NCBI GenBank assembly: GCA_963846925.1 | Contig: CAWJXW010000008.1 | Coordinates: 1-64,000 of the forward strand | Reading direction: 5' to 3' | Length of the DNA: 64,000 nucleotides | Source: JAQBQB01 sp963846925 | GTDB taxonomy: Bacteria; Gemmatimonadota; Gemmatimonadetes; Gemmatimonadales; Gemmatimonadaceae | Shown: positions 1 to 8,625 of the stretch, piece by piece | Numbering within the stretch: the first letter of the stretch is position 1 | Layout: each line of letters opens with the position of its first letter | Position numbers and translations under genes: made by a program | Notes under the pieces: generated by a model | The model's input: only the letters and a program-made list of their open reading frames with translations | Database searches by the model: none | What the model was told of the DNA's origin: nothing

Positions 1-715
1 TCAATGCTCGCTTCGAAGTAGAGGCGTTGCGCTCGGTTGTGGAGGCCACCGAGTCACTCTTGCCGCCGGGAGCGTGGCCGGCATGGACGGGCTCGAACCA
101 TGACGTGTCCCGCTTCCCCACTGGATGGGCGGCCCGCGAATCCGATGAAGTCCCGCGCCCGTGATCCTGATGCTGCTGACCCCGCGCGGCACGCCGGTGT
201 TGTACCAGGGCGACGAGATCGGGCTTGTTGACACGACGCTCAGCGTCGACGACCTCCGCTAACCCCGTCGGCCGAAGGTTCTGGCCCTCCTACGCCGGGC
301 GTGATCCGGTGCGCACCCCGATGCCTTGGCAGGACCAGCCCGGCGGGGGCTTCACCGCCCACGGAGTCGAACCGTGGCTCCCGTTGGGAGACGCCGCCGC
401 CTACAACGTCGAGTCGCAGCAAGACCAAGCGAACTCCCTGCTGTGCCTCACCCGTGACCTCATCACCCTGCGCAAGCACACACCCGATCTGCAGACCGGC
501 GACTACTCACCGCTTGCTGCGCCTGCCGGACTGTGGGCCTGGCGACGCGGCCAAGCCGTCAGGGTCGCTCTGAACCTCTCCGACGCGCACCTTGTCCTCG
601 ACGGCCTCAACGGACACATCGTCATCGCTGACCGACCGCACGTGTGACGGCGAATCCGTGCCGGACCGCCTCGAGCTTCGCACCCGGCGAAGGCGTGGTC
701 GTCGTCGCCACATGA
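1..715 (+). CDS. GH13 alpha-glucosidase/trehalose-synthase-like, C-terminal fragment (5' cut by window, frameshifted)
   Basis: This is the C-terminal third of a glycoside hydrolase family 13 enzyme, which hydrolyses or transfers alpha-glucosyl units. Read across three frames it gives GSNHDVSRFPT (GH13 conserved region IV, with the Asp of NHD), then TPVLYQGDEIG, then RTPMPWQDQPGGGF, a typical alpha-glucosidase/oligo-1,6-glucosidase series. The C-terminal beta-sandwich ends with LELAPGEGVVVVAT at a TGA (713-715). The reading frame is interrupted near 155-162, 258, 640 and 685, but homology continues in order across each break, so these look like base indels rather than real stops. The catalytic barrel lies beyond the left edge. 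Exact substrate cannot be assigned. Confidence 0.8.
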
Positions 716-874
716 GCCGGACGCCATCGCGACGGACCCACTTGTCGTTGTGAGCCCGAGTGCGATCTCTCGAGCGAACCCCGTGTGAAGAGTCGACACC
801 GGCCGCTGCTTGGACAACACTGACGCCCGCACCTGCCGAAGGTGTCCGAGCGCTCCGCGACGAGGGGAACGGTG

Positions 875-2044
875 ATGGGCTGGAAATTCCACAACTTGAC
901 GACACAGACGGCCGCACCGCTCGCAACCTTCCGTCCCGCCGCATACCTCTTCGCGCAAAATACGCGGCACGTGATCTACCAGGGCTTCAACGCGACGCAG
1001 GGCTCTGACGGTCACCTCTACGAGCTGTATTGGGACGAGGAGGACGGATGGCACGCCAAGGACCTCACCGCGGAGGCGGAAGCGCCATTGGCCACGGCGT
1101 ATCCCAACGCATACATCTTTGCCACCAACGGCACACAGCACGTGCTCTACGGGGGCGCGCCTGCCGACGGTCACGTCCACGAGCTGTGGTGGGACGACGA
1201 CGGGTGGCACCACAACGACCTGACCATCGACTCCGGTGAGCAACACCTGGCCCTCACCGTTCCGACGGGCTACGAGTTCTACGCCGAAGGGACGCAGCAC
1301 GCCGTCTACCAGGGGAGGGACGATCACATCTACGAGCTCTGGTGGCAGAACGGCGACTGGCACCCCGGCGACCTGACCGCGGTGACGAGCGCACCACCGG
1401 CGGACAGTGCCCCGAGCGCCTTCGCGTTCGAAGCAGACCACAGCCAGCATGTCTTCTACAGGGGCAGAGACGGCCATGTCTTCGAACTCGAGTGGAAGGC
1501 GGGATGGCTCCCCGCGCGGAACCTCACCGCACCCCTCGGAGCACCGATCGCGACCGGTCAACCCACTGGTTACGTGTTCGCTGACGAAGGCACGCTGCAC
1601 GTGAACTATCGGTCGATCGACGCTCAGATCCACGAGCTCTGGCGCGACGCGAGCGGATGGCATCACTTCCAACTGGGTGCCGCCATCAACGCACCCTTGG
1701 CGGACGCGGCGTTCGAACCGTTCGGATACGCGTTCAACTCCCAAGCGCTGCAGCCGGTAGCGACCCAGCACGTCGACTACGTCGGCACCGACGGTCACAT
1801 CCACGAGCTTTGGTGGGACAGCAATGTCTGGCGCCACAACGACCTGACCGTGGCCGCCGGCGCGCCGTTGTCCATCAGCAGTCCGACCGGATACGTGTTC
1901 GTGGAACAAGGCACCCAGCACGTCGTCTACAACTCAGACAGCCACCAGATCATCGAGCTGGCGTGGACACCCGGTGGTGGGACCGCGACCGCCACGTTGA
2001 TCACCGAAAATCTCGAGCGACACGACGTCAGCAGCCAACGATGA
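875..2044 (+). CDS. Seven-repeat beta-propeller protein, lectin-like
   Basis: A 389-residue protein built from seven repeats of about 50 residues with the pattern GTQHV-Y-G-DGHI-ELWWD-GWH-NDLT-GAPL. HV/HA positions recur seven times, for example GTQHVLYGG, GTQHAVYQG, HSQHVFYRG and ATQHVDYVG. Aromatic-rich repeats of this kind form six- or seven-bladed propellers, as in fucose-binding and tectonin-type lectins, so sugar binding is a reasonable inference but is not shown. There is no signal peptide or membrane segment. The ATG at 875 is chosen because AGGGG (863-867) sits seven bases upstream; a GTG at 842 is in frame but has no Shine-Dalgarno sequence. The frame is intact, unlike both neighbours. 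No enzymatic domain is visible. Confidence 0.75.
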   Translation: MGWKFHNLTTQTAAPLATFRPAAYLFAQNTRHVIYQGFNATQGSDGHLYELYWDEEDGWHAKDLTAEAEAPLATAYPNAYIFATNGTQHVLYGGAPADGHVHELWWDDDGWHHNDLTIDSGEQHLALTVPTGYEFYAEGTQHAVYQGRDDHIYELWWQNGDWHPGDLTAVTSAPPADSAPSAFAFEADHSQHVFYRGRDGHVFELEWKAGWLPARNLTAPLGAPIATGQPTGYVFADEGTLHVNYRSIDAQIHELWRDASGWHHFQLGAAINAPLADAAFEPFGYAFNSQALQPVATQHVDYVGTDGHIHELWWDSNVWRHNDLTVAAGAPLSISSPTGYVFVEQGTQHVVYNSDSHQIIELAWTPGGGTATATLITENLERHDVSSQR

Positions 2045-2175
2045 ACGTGGTCTGGGAGTCCTGTTCGCTCGGGACGACGGGCGGACACACCACGCACCGC
2101 GAACCGCGAGCCTGACGTCGCGCACCTACAAACGCCGGACGCCCAAGGATGAACTCGACGGTGTGACCAAGACCG

Positions 2176-2748
2176 TCACGGAGCCTCTTCGGGTGGTGGT
2201 GGCGGCAACGTATCGGGCGGCGGCAATGTCGTGTCCGGCGGCGGCAATGTCGTGTCCGGCGGCGGCAACGTCGTGTCCGGCGGCGGCAATGTCGTGGAGG
2301 GCGGTGGGGGCAACGTGTCGGGTGACTTCGTGGTGTCCGGAACGGTGGTCGGCGGTTCGGTTGGTGGCGGAGTCGGGGCCGGAGGCGTCGGTTCGAGAAG
2401 GAGCGTCGCCACAGAGGAGGGCGGTGTAGACCGAGTACGTGGCCGAGCCGGAGGAGAGAGTGGGGCCGTGGTGACGGTGGTCGAAGGCTCAGTGGTCACC
2501 GAGGTCGTCGGGTCCGCAACCGCTGGGAGTGTTGGTCGTGGTCGACGTCGGGGTCACGGTCGAAGTCGGGGTCTGGGTCGGGGAACTGGATCTTCGCAGG
2601 CGCTGAACACTGACGATTCATCGGACTGCGGGGCGAAGATGATGACGAGCGCTCCGACGGCGAGGGCGGTGATCCCCAAGCCAACGAACAGATGACCCAA
2701 GTGCAACTCGTCAAGTCGAGGCATCCATCGGTCGAAGAGGTCATCCAT
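2176..2748 (-). CDS. Small membrane protein with long Pro/Thr-rich tail (frameshifted)
   Basis: Read on the minus strand, the protein starts MDDLFDRWMPRLDELHLG, has one hydrophobic segment (LFVGLGITALAVGALVIIF), and continues into a low-complexity tail: TQTPTSTVTPTSTTTNTPSG, then Thr/Pro stretches ending in four copies of LPPPDTT. The tail is split over three frames with breaks near 2555 and 2500, but the amino-acid style continues, so one gene is likely. The LPPPDTT copies come from a 21-bp tandem repeat at about 2220-2300. The layout suggests a membrane-anchored protein with an extended wall- or periplasm-spanning stalk. No family was recognised. The ATG at 2748 has no clear Shine-Dalgarno sequence. 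Confidence 0.5.
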
Positions 2749-2801
2749 CCAGAGGCGGCGGGTAACACGATCGGCACACCTCGGAGCCCGGAGCGAACCG
2801 T

Positions 2802-3788
2802 GTGCGCGACGCTGCCCACAACGTCGGCAATCCTGAGGCGGCGCGGTGGCGCGGATTGATCGGAGAGTACGACACCCCCGCCGGGATGCGTCTCGTGCTC
2901 GAGGAGGGCGGCGAGCTGTGGCTCGCGGACACGAACCACCACGCGCTCCGGCTGAACGAGCGTGGCGCGACGGAGTTCGAGGTCGTCTCGGGCGGGGGGA
3001 ACGAAGAGCGAGTGCTCGGACGGGGGCGGCGCACGTCGACGATTACGTTCGTCGTGGATCGTGGCGACCGCGCACGAGCGTTCATCGCCGGCGGCGAGCG
3101 TTTCCCGCGGCGCGAGATCGAACCGGCGCCCGGCACGAACCAGCTTCGCGTCACGCCGGTGCGGTCCGTCGAGCAGCTTCGGGGCGAAGCGATCGCCGCC
3201 TCACCGCCGCGCGAGTCAGGGAATTTCAAGAAAGCCGATCTCGTCGAGCTGACGTCGCTCGAGCCGGGCATCAAGCTCGAGATCCGATACGCGACGACGA
3301 ACAACTTCCTCGGCACCCGCTTCTACGACCAACCGCGCGCGTTCATGCAGCGCCCCGCCGCCGAGGCGGTCGCGCGCGCGCATCGCTCGCTCGAGCCGCT
3401 CGGCTTCGGTCTGTTGATCCACGATGCGTATCGCCCGTGGTACGTGACGAAGATGTTCTGGGACGCCACGCCGGCCGACAAGCGCTGGCTGGTCGCCAAT
3501 CCGGCGGAGGGCTCGAAACACAACCGCGGCGCCGCCGTCGACCTCACGCTCTATCGACTGTCGACCGGCCGGCCCGTCGACATGCCGAGCACCTACGACG
3601 AGAGCACGGACCGCGCGTACGCCGACTACCCGGGCGGAACCTCACTCGAGCGGTGGCACCGCGCGCTGCTTCGTCGGGCGATGGAAGAGCAGGGATTCAC
3701 CGTGAATCCAACGGAATGGTGGCACTTCGATTTCAACGGCTGGCAGGACTACGCGATCGGGAACGAGCCGTTTGAGCGGATCAGGTAG
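2802..3788 (+). CDS. D-Ala-D-Ala dipeptidase (VanX/DdpX, M15D), 5'-truncated fusion
   Basis: Zinc dipeptidase that cleaves D-Ala-D-Ala. Residues about 145-328 form the M15D domain: VELTSLEPGIKLEIRYAT at its start, the AYRP arginine, SKHNRGAAVDL (SxHxxGxAxD zinc His and Asp) and EWWHFDF (catalytic Glu and zinc His). The preceding 140 residues, including IGEYDTPAGMRLVLEEGGEL, look like the C-terminal beta-domain of a serine hydrolase/beta-lactamase-fold protein. In this kind of genome such a domain is often fused to the dipeptidase, but the hydrolase core is missing. An in-frame TAA at 2763 closes the frame just upstream, so the 5' end was probably lost at a junction near 2.76 kb. The GTG at 2802 is only the first possible start. 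Confidence 0.85.
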   Translation: MRDAAHNVGNPEAARWRGLIGEYDTPAGMRLVLEEGGELWLADTNHHALRLNERGATEFEVVSGGGNEERVLGRGRRTSTITFVVDRGDRARAFIAGGERFPRREIEPAPGTNQLRVTPVRSVEQLRGEAIAASPPRESGNFKKADLVELTSLEPGIKLEIRYATTNNFLGTRFYDQPRAFMQRPAAEAVARAHRSLEPLGFGLLIHDAYRPWYVTKMFWDATPADKRWLVANPAEGSKHNRGAAVDLTLYRLSTGRPVDMPSTYDESTDRAYADYPGGTSLERWHRALLRRAMEEQGFTVNPTEWWHFDFNGWQDYAIGNEPFERIR

Positions 3789-3791
3789 ACG

Positions 3792-3815
3792 GGTGGACCG
3801 GTGGACCGGTGGACC
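3792..3815. repeat. 8-bp tandem repeat, 3 copies of GGTGGACC
   Basis: Three perfect tandem copies of GGTGGACC lie in the 44-bp gap between two converging genes, four bases after the dipeptidase stop. The same 8-bp unit recurs at 6127, 21652 and, in reverse complement, 34233. Confidence 0.9.
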
Positions 3816-3832
3816 GGCACGGCTGGCGGCGA

Positions 3833-4393
3833 CTAGTCGCGCCAGGTCGTGAGCTCGCCCGCTGGTGTACGGCTTTTCGGCGGTGGGACGTCGGCGGGTG
3901 TCCCGACGTTGACGATCGCCACGATCTTCTCGCTGTCGCGGACGCCCGCGGCGGATCGGGCCGCGGCGTCGTCCATCACTCCACCGGTCTTGATGTGCGT
4001 GCCGAGTCCCAAGTCGAGCGCGGCGAGTGACAGGTTGAGCACCGCCATCATCGCGGCCGCGTAGTCCTCCTTGGCGGTTTCCGGCTCGTCGCTCTGGATC
4101 ACGGCGACGGCGATCATCGCGGGCAGCTCGAGGTGCTCTCGGGCCACGGTCTCCTTCAGCGCGCGGGCGCTCTCGGGATCCGGCTGCTTGCGAGCCTTGC
4201 GCTCACCGAGGGCCATGCCGTACGCGTGCCGCGCGGCCGGGCCGAGCACGTAGAACCGCCAGGGCTGCGTCAGCCGGTGGTTGGGCGCGAGGGTCGCGGC
4301 GTCGAGCAGCGTTTCGATCTGCTCGCGGGTCACCGGTTGCGGCGCGAATCGTTTGATCGAGCGTCTGGCGCGAATGGCTTCGATGACGTCCAT
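3833..4393 (-). CDS. Nitroreductase family protein
   Basis: A 186-residue FMN-dependent NAD(P)H oxidoreductase of the nitroreductase family. The N-terminus has the family signature MDVIEAIRARRSIKRF, with the RRS/RF FMN-phosphate-binding residues, followed by LAPNHRLTQPWRFYVL. The central AAMMAVLNLSLAALDLGLGTH helix and the C-terminal IVNVGTPAD are also typical. Length fits the short YdjA/NfnB-like group. The start at 4393 is chosen because MDVIEAI is where homology begins; the frame stays open 23 codons further without a plausible start. It is transcribed divergently from pepT, with 57 bp between their starts. Physiological substrate is unknown. Confidence 0.85.
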   Translation of the reverse strand: MDVIEAIRARRSIKRFAPQPVTREQIETLLDAATLAPNHRLTQPWRFYVLGPAARHAYGMALGERKARKQPDPESARALKETVAREHLELPAMIAVAVIQSDEPETAKEDYAAAMMAVLNLSLAALDLGLGTHIKTGGVMDDAAARSAAGVRDSEKIVAIVNVGTPADVPPPKSRTPAGELTTWRD

Positions 4394-4450
4394 GGCTCGC
4401 AAGGTAACGAGGGTTGATTCCGCCGAACGGTCCGCGTAGCTCTGAGCATC

Positions 4451-5736
4451 ATGAGCGATCAACCGTTATCTCCGCCCGAAGAATCCGTCGTCGACCGCTT
4501 CCTGCGCTACGTCCGCATCGACACGCAGTCGCAGCGAAGACGCGTCGACCACGCCGAGCACGCCGACGCAGTGGACGCTGGCGAAGCTGCTCGCCGACGA
4601 GCTTCGCCGCGCTCGGCGCGCGCGAACGTTCGGTGAGCGAGCACTGCATGGTCTACGCGACGATCCCGGCGAAGCTCCCCGACGCGCGCGCGAGGTCGAC
4701 GCCGGCGATCGGATTCCTCGCGCACGTCGACACGTCGCCGGCGGTGAGCGGCACGAACGTGCAAGCCGATCATCCACCGCAACTACCAGGGCGGCGACAT
4801 CCCGCTGCCGGGCGATCCGTCGCAGGTGCATCACCGTCGCGCAGAACCCGGCTGCTCGCCGACATGATCGGCGACGACATCATCACCACCGACGGCACGA
4901 CGCTGCTCGGCTCCGACGACAAGGCCGGCGTCGCGACGATCATGACGCTGGTCGACATGCTGCTGCAGAATCCGGAGGTCCCGCACGGCACGATCAAGAT
5001 CGGCTTCACCGCCGACGAGGAGATCGGCAGCGGCATCGACAAGTTCGACGTCGAGCGCTTCGGCGCGCAGTTCGCGCTACACGGTCGACGGCGGCGAGCT
5101 CGGCGAGATCAGCGACGAGACGTGGAGCGCGCGGCTGGCGACGGTCACGTTCCAGGGCAAGAGCACGCATCCCGGCACGGCCAAGGGCGTGATGGTCAAC
5201 TCGATCTACGCGCTCGCGCGACTTCGTGACGCAGCTGCCCGCGGACATGCTCCCCGAGACGACCGAGGACCGCGTCGGGCTTCGTGCATCCGTACGCCGG
5301 CATCGCCGACGTCGAGCAGTCGAGCATCAAGGTCCTGCTGCGCGACTTCGAGCTGGCGGGTCTCGACGACGAAGGAGCGCGTGCTGCGCGACGATCGCGA
5401 TGGAGACCGAGCGCGCACTGTCCGGGCGTCACGGTGTCGGTCGACGTGAAGGAGAACTACAAGAACATGAAGGAGGTGCTGAAGGACCATCCGGAGCTGA
5501 CGGAGAACGCGCTCGAGGCGGCGCGTCGCGCCGGCCTCACGCCGTTCACCAAACCGATTCGCGGCGGCACCGACGGGTCCAAGCTGACGTTCCGCGGCCT
5601 GCCGTGCCCGAACATCTTCACCGGCGGCCACAACTTTCACAGCAAGCTGGAATTCAATTCGCGCCGCGGACTCGAGAAGACGACGGAGACGCTGGTGCAT
5701 CTCGTCCAATTGTTCGTCGCGGGCGGCAGGGCCTAG
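4451..5736 (+). CDS. pepT: Peptidase T, tripeptide aminopeptidase (M20B), with about eight frameshifts
   Basis: Cytosolic di-zinc peptidase that removes the N-terminal residue of tripeptides. In order, spread over all three frames, the M20B motifs are: RFLRYVRIDTQSQ (N-terminus), FLAHVDTSPAVSG (HxD zinc ligands), TTLLGSDDKAGVA (bridging Asp), FTADEEIGSGID (catalytic Glu pair), ATVTFQGKSTHPGTAKG, TKPIRGGTDGSKLTFRGLP and IFTGGHNFHS (last zinc His). Length and motif order match full-length PepT (about 410 residues). Breaks fall near 4545, 4635, 4765, 4830, 5080, 5220, 5280 and 5380. Nothing catalytic is missing, so the gene is probably intact in the organism and damaged by sequencing error. The ATG at 4451 begins MSDQPLSPPEESVVDRFL. 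Confidence 0.85.
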
Positions 5737-5745
5737 AAAAGGCGA

Positions 5746-5779
5746 AACCGGCGGCGGGCCGCGAAGCCCGCCGCCGGTT
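5746..5779. terminator. 14-bp perfect hairpin between convergent genes
   Basis: A perfect 14-bp stem (5746-5759 with 5766-5779, arm AACCGGCGGCGGGC) has a 6-base loop. It lies between the pepT stop and the end of the opposing small gene. No T-tract follows on either strand, so it may be a bidirectional hairpin terminator or an RNA-stabilising structure. Confidence 0.5.
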
Positions 5780-5790
5780 CGTCAAAGCGG

Positions 5791-6015
5791 CTACTTGTCG
5801 TACTGCTGGGCGAGCTTCAACTGACGAATCGCCCCGTCGATCGCCTTCATCGCTGCAACGCGGTGGCCGCCGAAATCGTGGGCCGCGGTCTTCAATTCCT
5901 GGCGTGCCGCCTCCAACTCGACGACGGCGCTGCGAATGTGCGGATGCGGTTCGAGCGTCGCGGGGGTGAACGCCATCGTGCCGGTCAGGCCGGCCGCCAA
6001 CAGAAGCATTTTCAT
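5791..6015 (-). CDS. Small exported protein, unknown function
   Basis: A 74-residue protein with a short signal peptide (MKMLLLAAGLTGTMAF) followed by a charged helical region of about 55 residues, RSAVVELEAARQELKTAAHD and further on MKAIDGAIRQLKLAQQYDK. The spacing of Leu/Ala/Val suggests an amphipathic helical hairpin in the periplasm. The start at 6015 is supported by AGGAGAG about eight bases upstream; the open frame extends 16 codons further but without a Shine-Dalgarno sequence. No family assigned. The gene runs toward pepT and shares the 5746-5779 hairpin. Confidence 0.75.
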   Translation of the reverse strand: MKMLLLAAGLTGTMAFTPATLEPHPHIRSAVVELEAARQELKTAAHDFGGHRVAAMKAIDGAIRQLKLAQQYDK

Positions 6016-6126
6016 ACTCTTTCTCTCCTGACAGTGAAGCGAGTGGGTTGTGCGCCATGTCACGGGCCGATTGCTGGCACCCGCGCCCCCGGCTGGTGGG
6101 ACGATTCACGGGCGACGGCGTTAACA

Positions 6127-6182
6127 GGTGGACCGGTGGACCGGTGGACCGGTGGACCGGTGGACCGACAGACCGACAGACC
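6127..6182. repeat. 8-bp tandem repeat, 5 copies of GGTGGACC plus 2 variant copies
   Basis: Five perfect copies of GGTGGACC (6127-6166) are followed in the same phase by two copies of the variant GACAGACC (6167-6182). The array lies between the divergent small exported gene and kdpE, about 50 bp before the kdpE start, so it may sit inside the kdpE 5' leader. Confidence 0.9.
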
Positions 6183-6231
6183 AGACAAGAATTTGTTGCA
6201 GGGTGTTCGCGACGTCCGCAGACTTCAATAC

Positions 6232-6927
6232 ATGGCCAACGACGTGGTGTTGGTAGTCGATGACGAGCCGCAGATCCGGCGAGTCGTGCGAAACGCTGCT
6301 CGCCTCGGACACCACGCGGGTGATCGAAGCGGCGAACGCGCGAGACGCGATCGACCTTGCCGCGGCCGAACGGCCGGCGCTCATCGTACTCGACCTTGGC
6401 CTCCCCGACGCCCGGGGCTCGAGGTTTGCCGCGAGATCCGCGCGTGGTCGCAGGCGCCGATCATCGTGCTGTCGGCGCGGCACTCGGACCAGGAGAAGGT
6501 GGCGCTCCTCGACGCCGGCGCCGACGACTACGTGACCAAGCCGTTCAGTCCCGGCGAGCTTCAGGCGCGCGTCCGCGCGCAGCTGCGGCGGTCCCGCCTC
6601 GCGCCGGCGGCCGGAGAGGGTCAGGTAATCACGATCGGCGATCTCGTGATCGATCCCGTGAAGCCGTCGGTCAAGAAATCGGACGTGCCCGTCCACCTCA
6701 CGAAGATCGAGTGGGAGTTGCTGCGCACGCTGCTCAAGCACGCGGGGCGCACGCTCACGCACCAGCAGCTGTTCCGCGCCGTATGGGGGAATTCGTCGGG
6801 CGACATGCAGCAGTACCTGCGCGTCCACGTGCGGAGTCTGCGGCGGAAGCTCGAGACGGACCCTGTTCGACCGCGATTGATCGTCACCGAACCCGGCGTC
6901 GGCTACCGGTTCGAGAACGAGCCGTGA
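6232..6927 (+). CDS. kdpE: KdpE-like response regulator (OmpR family), two compensating frameshifts
   Basis: Two-component response regulator of about 231 residues. The receiver domain has VVDDEPQIRR (acidic pair), IVLDLGLPD (phospho-acceptor Asp), APIIVLSARHSDQEKV (Thr/Ser switch) and DDYVTKPF (Lys). The C-terminal winged helix has VHLTKIEWELLRTLLKHAGR, TLTHQQLFRAVWG and VHVRSLRRKLE..PRLIVTEPGVGYRF, as in KdpE. Breaks near 6295 and 6410 shift the frame and then restore it. The ATG at 6232 begins MANDVVLVVDDEPQ. The last codons overlap the next gene by GTGA. KdpE proteins normally control K+ uptake genes in response to K+ limitation or osmotic stress. Here the downstream transporter is KimA-like rather than KdpFABC. 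Confidence 0.85.
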   Translation: MANDVVLVVDDEPQIRRVVRNAARLGHHAGDRSGERARRDRPCRGRTAGAHRTRPWPPRRPGLEVCREIRAWSQAPIIVLSARHSDQEKVALLDAGADDYVTKPFSPGELQARVRAQLRRSRLAPAAGEGQVITIGDLVIDPVKPSVKKSDVPVHLTKIEWELLRTLLKHAGRTLTHQQLFRAVWGNSSGDMQQYLRVHVRSLRRKLETDPVRPRLIVTEPGVGYRFENEP

Positions 6928-8545
6928 GCGAGCGCTCCGGCGTCGCCGAACAGTCGCGCGACGGCCGCCTCACCGATCGGCCCTGGCTCGAGTGGGTCGC
7001 GTGGTTCGCTCGTTCTCGCGGTCGTCACGGCGATGTTCTCGTCTCCGTTCGGCCGCACCTGAACGCCACCTACATCACGCTCGCCTACCTCCTCGTGGTG
7101 CAGGGGGAAGCGCGCGGCGGCGGACGTCCGCTCGGCCTCGCGCTCGCGGCCGCGGCGCTTTGTCAGCTTCGACTATCTTCTTCCTTCCGCCGTTCGGAAC
7201 CCTGACGATCCAGGATCCGCTCAACTGGCTCGTCCTGCTCGCGTTCCTGGCGACGGCGTGTTGTCGGCGCAGTTGCTGTATCGTGCGCAAGCCGAAGCCG
7301 CCGATGCGCGCCAGCGCGCCGACGAGATCGACCGGCTCGCGTCGCTCGGCGCCGAGACGCTCAGCACGGCGCGCGCCGAGGACGCCCTCGTCGCGATCGC
7401 GTCGGTGATTCGTACCTCGCTCGCGCTCGACGGCTGCGCGCGTGTACGCCGCCGATCCGGACTCGCGTCAGGTTCGTCTGGCCGCGCTGTCGAGCGAGTC
7501 GGCGGCCGCGCAACCCGTCGACGAAAAGCTCGTCGAATGGGTCGGCGCGCGAGGGGCGCGGCGCGGCGAGCAATTCGTCGACGGCACGTCGACGCGGCGA
7601 CGCGTCGGTCGAGCTCATCGTCCACCGCGACGGAGTGCACCCGCCGGTACGCGCGTTCATTCGGCCGCTGCAGGTGCGCGGTCGAACCGTCGGCGTGCTG
7701 CGAATCGCTCGCGACGAAGGGTTGTCGCGCGAGCGCCGCGCAGATTCGCGTGCTCGACGCGCTGTCGTACTACGCGGCGCTCGGTCTCGAGCGCGTGCGC
7801 CTCGTCGCCGACGCCGAGCGGGCGCAGCTACTTCAGGAGGCGCACCGCGCCAAGGACGCCGTGCTCGCGTCGGTGTCGCACGACCTGCGCACACCGCTCA
7901 CGACGATCAAAGGGTTGGCGCACGAGATCGCCGCGGGCGGCGACGATCGAGCGGAGATCATCGAGGAGGAAGCGGACCGGCTGACGCGCTTCGTCGCGCA
8001 GATGCTCGATCTCTCGCGCATCGCGACCGGCGTCGCCGCGCCCGACATTCAACCGAACGAGGCAGAAGACCTGCTCGGCGCGGCGGCGCAGCAGGTGTCG
8101 GGGCGGCTGCCGGTCGCGAGCTTCGCGTCACGACCGACACCAGCGAAGCGCTGCTGTTCGGCTCATTCGACTTTCTCGGAAACGCTGCGGGCGATCGTGA
8201 ATCTGATCGAGAACGCCGCGAAGTACTCACCGCCCGGAACGCCGATCGATCTCTCGGCGACGCTCGAGGGCCCCTGGCTCGTGTTCGCGGTTGCCGACCG
8301 AGGGCCCGGCGTCCCGCGAGCCGAACGCGAGCGGATCTTCGAGGCGTTCTATCGGCGGCCCGGACCGCGGTTGGCCGCGCCCGACGTCGGCGGCGCCGGA
8401 CTCGGGCTGTCGATCGCCCGCGGGATCGCCGATGGCGCAGCGGGGCGGCCTGGACCTCGAGGAGCGGCCGGGGGGCGGCAGCATTTTCCGCTTTCGAGTG
8501 CCGGCGATTCCGACCTCGGCGCTCGACCGCTTCTCGCAAGCTTAA
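6924..8545 (+). CDS. KdpD-like sensor histidine kinase lacking the KdpD/Usp input domains (frameshifted)
   Basis: Membrane histidine kinase that would phosphorylate the adjacent KdpE. Pieced together across frames it shows a KdpD-type four-helix membrane domain (LNATYITLAYLLVVQG; FLPPFGTLTIQDPLNWLVLL), a GAF-like domain (LASLGAETLSTARAEDALVA), the H-box SVSHDLRTPLTTIKGLAHEI, and HATPase boxes NLIENAAKYSP, DRGPGVP and GAGLGLSIARGIAD. The large N-terminal KdpD and Usp domains that sense K+/ATP in classical KdpD are absent: the GTG start at 6924 overlaps the kdpE stop and leaves no room for them. Breaks occur about every 100-200 bp up to 8150 and near 8440. The frame ends at a stop at 8543-8545. 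Confidence 0.8.
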
Positions 8546-8559
8546 CGGAAAGCGCGGCG

Positions 8560-8581
8560 TTCTTTACGCGGTCTTTATGCG
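8560..8581 (+). promoter_or_regulatory. 11-bp direct repeat, candidate KdpE operator upstream of kimA
   Basis: Two adjacent 11-mers, ttctttacgcg (8560-8570) and gtctttatgcg (8571-8581), match at 9 of 11 positions. OmpR-family regulators bind tandem half-sites with this 10-11 bp period. The repeat lies in the 80-bp gap between the kinase and the transporter, about 45 bp before the transporter start. Binding is inferred, not shown. Confidence 0.5.
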
Positions 8582-8625
8582 CACTGTCGTCAATTGATAG
8601 TGCTGTGGTATCGCCCGCCCATCTA

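Noticed and set aside
2220..2300. CRISPR-like or regulatory repeat
   Set aside because: The 21-bp repeat encodes in-frame LPPPDTT copies in the Pro/Thr-rich tail, so it is a coding repeat.
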